From Roseibium algicola (GTDB lineage Bacteria > Pseudomonadota > Alphaproteobacteria > Rhizobiales > Stappiaceae), in the NCBI RefSeq assembly GCF_001999245.1, contig NZ_CP019630.1, positions 2,968,501 through 3,032,500 on the forward strand: 64,000 nucleotides of DNA, in the 5' to 3' direction. The notes below the pieces were generated by a model. The model was not told the DNA's origin, did no database searches, and saw nothing but the letters and a program-made list of their open reading frames with translations. Below are positions 1 to 7,216 of this stretch, one piece after another; the first letter of the stretch is position 1; every line of letters starts with the position of its first letter. The translations under genes were made by a program, and so were the position numbers.

Positions 1-1
1 G

Positions 2-322
2 AGGGCGCAGAAGCTCTCGGATCTTGCCAATCGCCTGGACCACCGGCTGGAGCAGGCTGTGCGCCAATTCGCGCAATCGGACCTTCGGGCGCAGGAGATC
101 GTCCGGGACGTCGATGATTTGCGAACCGAGTTCGTTGCGCAGCTCTACGAAGCCGAAGGGATGGAGCCTGCGCTTGCAGCAGATGTTGCCAAAATCGAAT
201 ACGCGGCTTTTGTCGGCAGCCAGATTGTCTGGCCGGATATGCCGGTAGATGAGCGTGTTGCCCTCGATCGGCGCTTTGCGCAGCTGGTTGCAATGGCGAC
301 AGAAACAGGGTCGAGAAAATAA
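2..322 (+). CDS. C-terminal part of a probable TetR-type regulator (5' end outside window)
   Basis: The frame is open from the first bases of the window to a TAA at 320-322, so the start lies upstream and only about 106 residues are visible. They are helical and charged (heptad-like Leu/Glu/Arg pattern, then EYAAFVGSQIVWPDMP and a final amphipathic helix). This resembles the ligand-binding C-terminal half of short TetR/AcrR repressors, but the helix-turn-helix that would prove it is not in the window. A GTG at 59 could be an internal start, but nothing favours it. The gene converges on ggt. Family assignment is tentative; that it codes is fairly sure. Confidence 0.5.
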   Translation, partial: RAQKLSDLANRLDHRLEQAVRQFAQSDLRAQEIVRDVDDLRTEFVAQLYEAEGMEPALAADVAKIEYAAFVGSQIVWPDMPVDERVALDRRFAQLVAMATETGSRK

Positions 323-331
323 CTCTCGACC
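309..331. repeat. 8-bp inverted repeat spanning a stop codon
   Basis: GGTCGAGA at 309-316 and TCTCGACC at 324-331 are perfect inverted copies separated by 7 bases. The TAA of the upstream partial gene lies in the loop. No T-run follows on the plus strand, so it is at best a weak end-of-transcript hairpin. Confidence 0.5.
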
Positions 332-339
332 AGAGAGCC

Positions 340-370
340 AAAAAAATCCGGGCGCTCGAAGCGCGCCCGG
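340..370 (-). terminator. Rho-independent terminator of ggt
   Basis: CCGGGCGC (348-355) pairs with GCGCCCGG (363-370). On the minus strand the hairpin is followed by a run of seven T (the A-run at 340-346). It lies 25 bp past the ggt stop. Confidence 0.8.
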
Positions 371-394
371 GGTAATGCGTAGGCTGTTGGTGCC

Positions 395-2140
395 TCAGTA
401 GCCGGCGGAAAGCGCGCCGGGGCGGCGCGGGTCGGAAGCCCCCGCCAGAATACCGTCAACGAGCATGATCGACTGGGTCGACCCCATGGCGTTCTTGACT
501 TCCACCTTGTGCCCCCGGGCTTCCAGCAAGCGGACCGTGTCCGGAGAAAGACCTTCCTCGATGCGGATTTCATCCGGCAGCCACTGATTGTGGATGCGCG
601 GAGCAGCCGTCGCCTCGGCGATGTTCATGCCGTGATCGACGACGTTGAGAATGATCTGCAGCGTGGTGGTGATGATACGGCTGCCGCCGGGCGAACCAGT
701 GGCGAGGAACAGCTTGCCGTCCTTGAACACCAACGTCGGGCTCATGGACGAAAGTGGCCGCTTGCCGCCCTCAACCGCGTTGGCCGTTCCGCCGATGAGG
801 CCATAGGCGTTGGGTACGCCGGGCTTTGCGGAAAAGTCGTCCAGTTCATTGTTGAGCAAGACACCTGTGCCGTCGGCTGTCAGGCCAACGCCGTAGGAGA
901 AGTTCAGCGTGTAGGTGTTGGAAACCGCATTGCCGTCCTTGTCGACAACGGAATAATGCGTGGTCTGGTTGCTTTCATAGGGGAAAGGATCGCCGGGCTT
1001 CACCTCTTCGGAAGGTGTTGCCACATCCATCTTGATGGATTTCACCAGTTCAGCGGCATAAGCCGGATCGGTCAAACCCTTTACCGGAACATCGACAAAA
1101 TCCGGGTCGCCCAGATACTTGGAGCGGTCCGCGTAGGCGCGCCGCATGGTTTCTGCCATCACGTGGATGCTGTCGGCGGAATTCGGACCATATTCGGCAA
1201 GTGGATAGCCCTGCAGCATGTTGAGGATCTGCACGATGTGCACGCCGCCGGAAGACGGAGGGGGCATCGATGCGATTTCATAGCCGTGGTAGCTGCCCAC
1301 GACGGGGTCTCGCCAGACCGGTTTGTATCCGGCCAGGTCTTCCTTGGTCATGCCGCCTCCGGAGGCAGTTACCTTCTGTGCGATCTTTTCGGCAACTTCA
1401 CCGGTGTAGAACCCGGCTGGGCCCTTGTCGGCGATCAGTTTCAGTGTTGCGGCAAGATCCGTCTGCTTGAGTGTCTCGCCCGGTACGAACGGCAGGCCGC
1501 CGGTCTTGTAGAAGATCGCGGCGGTGGCCGGGTCCTGAAGAAGGCGTTTTGCGGATGCGGTCAGCGATGCCGCGAGATCCGGTGTCACTTCGATGCCGTT
1601 TTCCGCAAGGCCAATGGCAGGTGCGACCAGCTCTGCCCAGGTCAGCTTGCCGCTGCCGTGTTTTTCAAAGGCCTCGGCAAAGCCGGCGACCGTGCCTGGC
1701 ACACCGACAGCAAGACCGGAAAAGCGGGATTTCTGGTTATCGGGTTCGCCGTCTTCTCCCAGGAACATGTCCTTGAAGGCTGCGGCAGGTGCCATTTCCC
1801 GATAGTCGAGCGCCTTGGTGTCGCCGCTGTCCGCCAGGTGGATCATCATGAAACCACCGCCCCCCAGATTGCCGGCGCGCGGCAGCGTGACGGCAAGCGC
1901 GAAGCCGGTGGCAATGGCGGCATCGACTGCGTTGCCTCCTTTCTTCAGGATGTCGACACCGACGCGGCTTGCAACGGCTTCCTGGCTGGCAACCATGCCG
2001 TTCTGCGCCGTTTCCGGCTGGAAGCGGTCCTTCAGAGAATAGATCGGCGAATCCTGCGCCGAGAGAGGTGCCGCGATGCCGACAACAAGGGCGGTCGCCA
2101 GGGAGACCGCGGCAAAGCTGGATTTGAGAAGATGTTTCAT
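395..2140 (-). CDS. ggt: Gamma-glutamyltransferase, periplasmic
   Basis: This enzyme cleaves the gamma-glutamyl bond of glutathione and related compounds in the periplasm, releasing or transferring glutamate. The 581-aa product begins with a Sec signal (MKHLLKSS..., cleavage near PLSAQ-D). It keeps the autoprocessing site: Thr393 in QTTHYSVVDKDGNAV becomes the N-terminal nucleophile of the small subunit. It also has the PLSSMSP substrate-binding segment, the GSPGGSRIITT segment and a C-terminal ASDPRRPGALSAGY. Length and motif order match E. coli Ggt. I chose the ATG at 2140 because GGAGAG precedes it and the signal peptide starts there; the open frame extends 27 codons further upstream. It stands alone and is divergent from the cytochrome c gene. 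Confidence 0.95.
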   Translation of the reverse strand: MKHLLKSSFAAVSLATALVVGIAAPLSAQDSPIYSLKDRFQPETAQNGMVASQEAVASRVGVDILKKGGNAVDAAIATGFALAVTLPRAGNLGGGGFMMIHLADSGDTKALDYREMAPAAAFKDMFLGEDGEPDNQKSRFSGLAVGVPGTVAGFAEAFEKHGSGKLTWAELVAPAIGLAENGIEVTPDLAASLTASAKRLLQDPATAAIFYKTGGLPFVPGETLKQTDLAATLKLIADKGPAGFYTGEVAEKIAQKVTASGGGMTKEDLAGYKPVWRDPVVGSYHGYEIASMPPPSSGGVHIVQILNMLQGYPLAEYGPNSADSIHVMAETMRRAYADRSKYLGDPDFVDVPVKGLTDPAYAAELVKSIKMDVATPSEEVKPGDPFPYESNQTTHYSVVDKDGNAVSNTYTLNFSYGVGLTADGTGVLLNNELDDFSAKPGVPNAYGLIGGTANAVEGGKRPLSSMSPTLVFKDGKLFLATGSPGGSRIITTTLQIILNVVDHGMNIAEATAAPRIHNQWLPDEIRIEEGLSPDTVRLLEARGHKVEVKNAMGSTQSIMLVDGILAGASDPRRPGALSAGY

Positions 2141-2328
2141 GTGTCTCTCCGGTCGCCTGGATGGCGGGAGTTGGCAAGTGGTGGGCAGGACGCGCAACGG
2201 GCGTGGCGCTCTGTCCGACAACTTTAAGTCGTTCTTGATTCAGCGCAAGGCTAGATGATCAGATAGGCTGCAGTCTTGAAGGGACAAGCTGCACGAGGGC
2301 CAGAACGCGACTGGTTGAAGGAGGATTC

Positions 2329-2694
2329 ATGAGCAGGGCTATTGCCGTTTCGAAACCGCGTCTCCATTCGGGTGTGCGATCATTCCTGGGTGGGGCCACC
2401 CTGATTGCTGTCGCCGCCCTCTCCGGTGCGAGCGCTGCCGAGGCGGGCGATGCTGCTGCCGGCAAAGCGCTGGCGCTGCAATGGTGCTCTGCCTGCCACC
2501 TCGTGTCTGAAGACCAGGATCGCGCCTCCAGTGCGTCGCTGCCAAGCTTTTACGACATTGCGAAGGATCCCGGCTGGACGGAAGAAAAACTTGCGACCTT
2601 CCTTGCCGATCCCCATCCGCAAATGCCGAACATGACCCTCGGCAACATCGAAATCGCCAATCTCGCCAGCTACATCGAATCCCTGGCACCCTGA
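2329..2694 (+). CDS. Small secreted c-type cytochrome
   Basis: A 121-aa class I cytochrome c for periplasmic electron transfer. A hydrophobic stretch at residues 19-36 serves as signal or anchor. One haem site, CSACH (Cys53, Cys56, His57), is present, and a late methionine (Met99 or Met102 in PQMPNMTL) is the likely sixth iron ligand, followed by the usual C-terminal helix. GAAGGAGG stands just before the ATG, an unusually strong ribosome binding site. No oxidase or dehydrogenase gene is adjacent, so the partner is unknown. It is divergent from ggt. Confidence 0.85.
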   Translation: MSRAIAVSKPRLHSGVRSFLGGATLIAVAALSGASAAEAGDAAAGKALALQWCSACHLVSEDQDRASSASLPSFYDIAKDPGWTEEKLATFLADPHPQMPNMTLGNIEIANLASYIESLAP

Positions 2695-2763
2695 GGTTCT
2701 TCGCTGCACGCGTGCCTGGTCAGGTCTTGGTCTAGGGGCGTCGCAAGATTTGCCACATGTGCC

Positions 2764-3735
2764 TTAAAACTCGAACTCGGCCAGCATCGCGGCGTGGAAG
2801 GATCCGGCATAGGCGTCTTCATCCGCGTCGAAGACTTCATCCGGCAGACCGACATTGAACACCTTGAAGTCAACCGTCCGGTGGGCGACGGATGCGCTGG
2901 CCAGAATGTGGTCCAGAGCCTGTCCCTTGCCCTTGTGAATGACGGTCTGGCGCTTTTCCGGCGGCAATGAAGCGTCAAGCTGGTAGAGGCGGCGCGCGTC
3001 AAGTTGCGGCGAGCAGGTGTCGTCCGGGTCCGCGCGCAGCAGCCTCAAGGTTCCGGTTTCCCCGGTCGCGTTGAAATCTCCCGCCAGGACGATCTGGCTA
3101 TCCTCGCTTGCATCGAAAAGGTCCTCCACGGCAAGGCGCAGTTCGAGTGCCTGGGCGGTCTGTTTCAACACTGATAGCTGATACCCTTCCGCCCAAGCGG
3201 AAACGGATGTCCACGTCCGGTCCTCTGCCTTGCCGCCGCGAATCATTGCGGCGATAGGCGCCCGCAGATGAACGCAGAAGACGTGCAGGGGGCGGCCGGT
3301 GCCGATGTCGATTTCCACCTGCAGAACGGGCCGGTCGAACAGGATCGTCTGCGGGCTGTGATAGGCCGGTACAGCGGTTTTAGGCTGCCAGTGTGGCGGG
3401 TGGGCATGTGCCTGGTAGAGGCTTAAGCACCTGGTTATCGGAAAGCGAGACAGAACCACCAGATTATGGCGGTCGCCCGGACCCTTTCCGGAAGGTCGTT
3501 CGCTGGTTGCCAGGTGAAATTTCTCGTACGGCGTTCCCTCCAGAAGAAGTTCCAGCGCCTGGAACTGCCGTGCTGAGACACCTTTCCGTTTCTGCGCGTT
3601 GACTTCCTGCAGACAAAGAATGTCGGCCTCAAGCTCCAGAATCTTTGGCCGAAGCGCGTCCAGCCGGGGTGTCAGTGCGTCCGGATCATGCCGGTCCGCA
3701 CCAAAGGATTCCATGTTGAAAGTGGCAAGTCTCAT
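2764..3735 (-). CDS. Endonuclease/exonuclease/phosphatase-family hydrolase
   Basis: A 323-aa member of the EEP (DNase I-like) superfamily, which uses divalent metal to hydrolyse phosphodiester or phosphomonoester bonds. The expected residues are visible: Asn7, Glu44 in LCLQEVN, Asp220 and Asn222 in VLAGDFNAT, and Asp275-His276 in QALDHIL. It has no clear signal peptide and so is probably cytoplasmic. The family covers nucleases, sphingomyelinase-like and nucleotide phosphatases, and nothing here fixes the substrate. It is divergent from the ychJ-like gene. Confidence 0.8.
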   Translation of the reverse strand: MRLATFNMESFGADRHDPDALTPRLDALRPKILELEADILCLQEVNAQKRKGVSARQFQALELLLEGTPYEKFHLATSERPSGKGPGDRHNLVVLSRFPITRCLSLYQAHAHPPHWQPKTAVPAYHSPQTILFDRPVLQVEIDIGTGRPLHVFCVHLRAPIAAMIRGGKAEDRTWTSVSAWAEGYQLSVLKQTAQALELRLAVEDLFDASEDSQIVLAGDFNATGETGTLRLLRADPDDTCSPQLDARRLYQLDASLPPEKRQTVIHKGKGQALDHILASASVAHRTVDFKVFNVGLPDEVFDADEDAYAGSFHAAMLAEFEF

Positions 3736-3844
3736 TCAGCAGGCCCGAAGCTGGAAAGCGTACCTGAAACCATAGCCGCGCATCGGGCCAAGTGGTAGAG
3801 AGCGCTGATGCAGGAATAGGCCGACCAAAGACGGGGAGAGGCGA

Positions 3845-4243
3845 ATGAGCGGAGAGGAATGCCCCTGTGGCAGTGGCAAGGGATTCGATCTGTGCTGTGA
3901 ACCTTATCTTGCCGGAAAGGCCCTGCCCGAAACCGCAGAGGCCTTGATGCGTTCGCGTTACAGTGCTTACGTCCGGCAACTCATTCCGTATCTGAAGGAA
4001 ACACTCTGGCCGAAATATCAGCCGAGTTTCGATGCGCAAGGTACCGCGCGCTGGGCGGCGGAAAGCCACTGGACGGGCCTCAGTGTGTTGGCCACCGACA
4101 AGGGCGGGCCTGCCGACAGGGACGGCACCGTTCTTTTTGAGGCAAAATACCTGTCCGCCGGCAAGCTTCACGTGCACCGCGAACTGAGCCGTTTCCGCAA
4201 GAAAAGCGGTCGCTGGTATTATGTGGAGGCCGTGCCGGAATAG
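3845..4243 (+). CDS. YchJ/UPF0225-family protein with SEC-C-like zinc motif
   Basis: A 132-aa protein of the YchJ family. The N-terminus carries the cysteine motif CPCGSGKGFDLCC (Cys6, Cys8, Cys17, Cys18), as in the SEC-C zinc-binding tail of SecA. The conserved EALMRSRYSAYV segment and a C-terminal NTF2-like fold (HRELSRFRKKSGRWYYVEA) follow. E. coli YchJ is about 150 aa, so the length fits. The biochemical function of the family is not established. The start has GGAGAGGCGA upstream. Confidence 0.85.
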   Translation: MSGEECPCGSGKGFDLCCEPYLAGKALPETAEALMRSRYSAYVRQLIPYLKETLWPKYQPSFDAQGTARWAAESHWTGLSVLATDKGGPADRDGTVLFEAKYLSAGKLHVHRELSRFRKKSGRWYYVEAVPE

Positions 4244-4273
4244 GTCGGCTGGCTGTCTTCATTTTTGACTTTG

Positions 4274-4322
4274 AAAAAAATCGTCCGGTCCCTGCGATTG
4301 GCGGCGGGAGCAGGGACCGGAC
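4274..4322 (-). terminator. Strong Rho-independent terminator with no annotated gene before it
   Basis: GTCCGGTCCCTGC (4283-4295) and GCAGGGACCGGAC (4310-4322) form a perfect 13-bp stem with a 14-nt loop. On the minus strand it is followed after two bases by seven T (A-run 4274-4280). The plus strand has no T-run here, so it is not the terminator of the ychJ-like gene. Confidence 0.85.
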
Positions 4323-4441
4323 CAATTTGCAGATAGAAGGGGAGGCAGCCCTCAACATCCGCAACAAGGAGATCGGGAAAGCCCGCGGCAGGTTCAGCCG
4401 AGGGTGGTCGACAGGGTCGAATCGAATCTCGTTCTCTATTT
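4274..4441 (-). ncRNA. Candidate small RNA under a LexA-like box
   Basis: A minus-strand transcript of about 165-170 nt is predicted from a sigma70-type promoter at 4448-4476 and the strong terminator at 4274-4322, with no convincing gene between. A frame of up to 85 codons crosses the interval (from 4476), but it runs through the terminator hairpin, lacks a ribosome binding site and matches no family I recognise. I see no match to the core motifs of SRP RNA or tmRNA. 6S RNA cannot be excluded by eye. The 429-bp gap (4244-4672) holds nothing else I can support. Confidence 0.45.
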
Positions 4442-4476
4442 GTTCTCATTAGCATGATTCCCGGTGCCGATGTCAA
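4431..4476 (-). promoter_or_regulatory. Sigma70-type promoter overlapped by LexA-like direct repeat
   Basis: On the minus strand TTGACA (4476-4471), a 17-nt spacer and GCTAAT (4453-4448) form the promoter. Just downstream GAAC-N7-GAAC (4445-4431; GTTC-N7-GTTC on plus) matches the alphaproteobacterial LexA box and would cover the start site. One or two such 8-base matches are expected by chance in 64 kb, so position is the main argument. Confidence 0.45.
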
Positions 4477-4672
4477 GCAGGGAAGCTGTCTTCATGGATG
4501 TCGAACGCTGAGAACGGAATTGGCAGGATAGAAGGTAAAATCAACGTCTCGACCAACTTTCCATCGTCCTCACACATCTGTGAAACGTTGCTGGCTGCGT
4601 TTGACTGATCGCCATAGAATATTAAGTCACTCATGTCACAAATACGGAAGAGTACTCATAAGGGACCCCTAC

Positions 4673-6094
4673 GTGCGTTTTTCCGCCAACTCCTGGACCA
4701 AGCGTTTGCAAGGCATCGCCTCGCCTCTGGGATTGGGGAAAGGTGCTGATCAGATCCTGGAGTTCCTGAAGGGAAGTGGAAGCGAACGGCACGCTGCGGG
4801 CCGGATGGCGGTTTCGACCTTTGCGGTGCGGATCGCCGGTGCAGCGCTCGCCTATCTGTCGCAAATCGTGCTCGCGCGCCTGTTGGGGGCGCATGACTAT
4901 GGCCTTTATTCGGTTGCCTGGACTTTCGTTATCGTTCTGGGTGTCATGGCCTGCGGCGGCTTTTCCACCTCTGCCAGCAGGTTCATCCCGCAATATCTGC
5001 AGAACCGGGATATGGCGCGCCTGCGCGGGTTCTTGCGAACGAGCCGGCAAATGGCGTTTTTTCTCGGGGGAGCTGCGGCGGTCATCGGCATCGGCTGTCT
5101 CGCCCTGTTCCGCCCGCTTATTGATACGTCCTATTTCCAGCCCTTGTCGGTCGTCCTGCTGGCGCTGCCCTTCTTTGCCTTCGGACTGGTGCAGGACGGT
5201 ATCGCGCGCAGCTACGACTGGTCGTCGCTGGCAATGCTGCCAACCTATATCTGGCGGCCGCTGGCGATCCTGTTCCTGCTGGTCGGTGCCGTTCTGGCCG
5301 GGTTTCAGCCGGATGCGCTGACAGCTGCCATCGTAGCCGTCGTGGCAACGGCGCTGGTCGCGCTTTACCAGTTCCTGCATCTTCGCAGGCGGCTGGGCCC
5401 AAGCGTTCCGAAGGGGCCGTACAAGGTCGAGTTCAGATCCTGGCTGGCGGTGTCCATGCCGATGCTGATGGTCGACGGTTTTCTGCAGCTGATCACCAGT
5501 GCTGACGTGATCATGGTGAGTTTCTTTCAGGATCCGGACGAGGTTGCGGTCTATTTCGCTGCATCCAGAACCCTGGCGCTGGTGCATTTTGTCTATTTCG
5601 CCGTAAGGGCCGCCTCGGCGCATCGCTTCTCCAGCTACACCCACAATCAGGATCTTTCGGGGCTCGCCGGTTACATGCGGCAGGCAACTCTCTGGACCTT
5701 CTGGCCGTCTGTGGCCGCGGGCGTTGGGCTGCTTCTGATCGCGCCGCTTCTGCTTGCTCTTTTCGGCAGCGACTTTGAAAGCGGCTACGAGCTGATCGCC
5801 CTCCTGATGATCGGCGTGCTTGCACGCGCATCCGTCGGTCCGGCCGACGCCCTCCTGACGATGACAGGGCACCAGAACACCTGCGCCGGCATTTATGCCG
5901 GGACGTTTGTTCTCAATGTCGTCCTCAATCTTGTTCTGATCCCGCTGCTCGGCCTTGCCGGAGCGGCCATTGCCACAAGTCTTGCGATCTTTTTTGAGGC
6001 CACTGCCCTTGCGGTTGTGGCAAAACGGAAGCTCAATATCACGACGTTCGTTTTGCCCTTGCTTTTCGCCAGGAACCGTCCGGTTGACCAATGA
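4673..6094 (+). CDS. Polysaccharide flippase-type membrane protein (Wzx/MATE-like)
   Basis: A 473-aa integral membrane protein with about 12-14 hydrophobic helices, beginning at FAVRIAGAALAYLSQIVLARLLGAHDYGLYS, a typical first helix pair of the Wzx/RfbX branch of the MVF superfamily. Such proteins flip lipid-linked oligosaccharides across the inner membrane. I prefer the GTG at 4673 because AAGGGA lies 7 bases upstream; the frame continues upstream to 4580 through non-coding-looking sequence. The next gene, an acetyltransferase-fold protein of the type found in polysaccharide loci, follows at once, so the pair probably serves envelope or exopolysaccharide synthesis. No glycosyltransferase is adjacent. 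Confidence 0.8.
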   Translation: MRFSANSWTKRLQGIASPLGLGKGADQILEFLKGSGSERHAAGRMAVSTFAVRIAGAALAYLSQIVLARLLGAHDYGLYSVAWTFVIVLGVMACGGFSTSASRFIPQYLQNRDMARLRGFLRTSRQMAFFLGGAAAVIGIGCLALFRPLIDTSYFQPLSVVLLALPFFAFGLVQDGIARSYDWSSLAMLPTYIWRPLAILFLLVGAVLAGFQPDALTAAIVAVVATALVALYQFLHLRRRLGPSVPKGPYKVEFRSWLAVSMPMLMVDGFLQLITSADVIMVSFFQDPDEVAVYFAASRTLALVHFVYFAVRAASAHRFSSYTHNQDLSGLAGYMRQATLWTFWPSVAAGVGLLLIAPLLLALFGSDFESGYELIALLMIGVLARASVGPADALLTMTGHQNTCAGIYAGTFVLNVVLNLVLIPLLGLAGAAIATSLAIFFEATALAVVAKRKLNITTFVLPLLFARNRPVDQ

Positions 6095-6107
6095 TACGCT
6101 CTCTTCC

Positions 6108-7202
6108 ATGCAGCTCGAGGTCTTGTCCCTCGATCCGTTGAGCGCCGCCATACCGCTTGAGGACTGGCAGACGCTTTGTGCGGCTGCCCTCAGTCCGAAC
6201 CCTTTCTTTGGCCCGGATTTCCTTCGTCCGTTTCTGGAAAAGATGAGCAAACAGGCGGTACGACTTGTCGTGGTCCGGGAGCAGCCGGGTGGCCGCTGGC
6301 TGGTGGCGGCCCCCGTCGGTCGACGTTCCTTTGGATTGGTCGTTGCGGTCAACACCACCTGGGCAAGTGAATACGCGCCGCTCGGAACACCGCTGATCCA
6401 CCCGGACGCAAGTGCCGAGGCAATCGCCGCATTCATCAATGCCGCCAGAGAGCCCGGGAATGCGCTCGCCATCCCTTATCTGCCGCTTCATTCCCAGTCG
6501 GCAACGCGCTTGAGGGCGGTGGGCGCGGGAAAGAAGTCGGTTCTGGCGAAGTCCTTCCGGGCGAGCCACGGCGCCGGAGCCACAGGCAAGTCACAACTTG
6601 CCGAGGCCGACAGCGGCAAGAGGCGCAAGGAAATGCGCCGGCTGATGCGCCGGCTCGGTGATCATGGCAAGACCACCTTCCGCAGTCTGTCCGGATCTGA
6701 TGCCATTGCCGGGTTCGAAGCCTTTCTGGAGCTCGAGGCCTCCGGCTGGAAGGGCCGGTCCGGAACCGCGCTGGGCAGTCAGTCCAGGACGACGGACTTT
6801 GCCCGCACGGCCGTCGCCAATCTGGCAAGTCGAAACGAGGTGCGGATCGATCAGCTCTGGTCGGGACAGACACTGGTTGCCGCCCTGGTGCTGTTTCAGC
6901 AGTCCGGCAAGGTTTATTCCTGGAAGATCGCCTTTGACGAGGACTTTGCCCGCTATTCTCCCGGAGCCCAGATCGCGCTGCAAGCCTTGAAGATCAATCT
7001 CGCCATTCCTGGCTTCAGGGGAGCGGATTCCCTGGCCATTCCCGGGCATTCGATGATCGAGCCCTTGTGGCGAGGCCGGCTGGAAACCGGCACGATGCTT
7101 TTTGCCGATGGCTTGAAGCGGTCGATGTGTAAGACGGATCTGAAGCTTGAACAAGCCCTGCGCCGAGCCGCACGGGCGTTGAGAAAGCGCCTGCGCGCCT
7201 GA
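6108..7202 (+). CDS. GNAT-fold acetyltransferase (CelD/BcsL type)
   Basis: A 364-aa soluble protein of the Acetyltransf_6 type (PF13480), related to FemAB-like acyltransferases and frequent in cellulose and exopolysaccharide clusters. The diagnostic C-terminal half is visible: FEAFLELEASGWKGRSGTALG, then a GNAT core with AALVLFQQSGKVYSWKIAFDEDFARYSPG. The ATG at 6108 gives the best N-terminus (MQLEVLSLDPL); a TTG at 6084 overlapping the flippase stop is the alternative, since neither has a clear ribosome binding site. Tight spacing to the flippase suggests co-translation. The acceptor is unknown. Confidence 0.75.
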   Translation: MQLEVLSLDPLSAAIPLEDWQTLCAAALSPNPFFGPDFLRPFLEKMSKQAVRLVVVREQPGGRWLVAAPVGRRSFGLVVAVNTTWASEYAPLGTPLIHPDASAEAIAAFINAAREPGNALAIPYLPLHSQSATRLRAVGAGKKSVLAKSFRASHGAGATGKSQLAEADSGKRRKEMRRLMRRLGDHGKTTFRSLSGSDAIAGFEAFLELEASGWKGRSGTALGSQSRTTDFARTAVANLASRNEVRIDQLWSGQTLVAALVLFQQSGKVYSWKIAFDEDFARYSPGAQIALQALKINLAIPGFRGADSLAIPGHSMIEPLWRGRLETGTMLFADGLKRSMCKTDLKLEQALRRAARALRKRLRA

Positions 7203-7216
7203 AAAACAGGGCAAAG

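Noticed and set aside
509..2227. Long open frame antisense to ggt
   Set aside because: The opposite strand encodes a complete gamma-glutamyltransferase with all catalytic motifs; the antisense product is Arg/His/Gly-rich and matches nothing. High GC makes such frames common.
4219..4476. 85-codon minus-strand frame as a small SOS protein
   Set aside because: No ribosome binding site, and the frame runs through the strong terminator hairpin. A non-coding RNA is the simpler reading.
4631..6472. 613-codon open frame antisense to the flippase and acetyltransferase genes
   Set aside because: Its product is low in hydrophobic residues and rich in Arg/Gln/Gly, a mirror of the membrane helices on the other strand.
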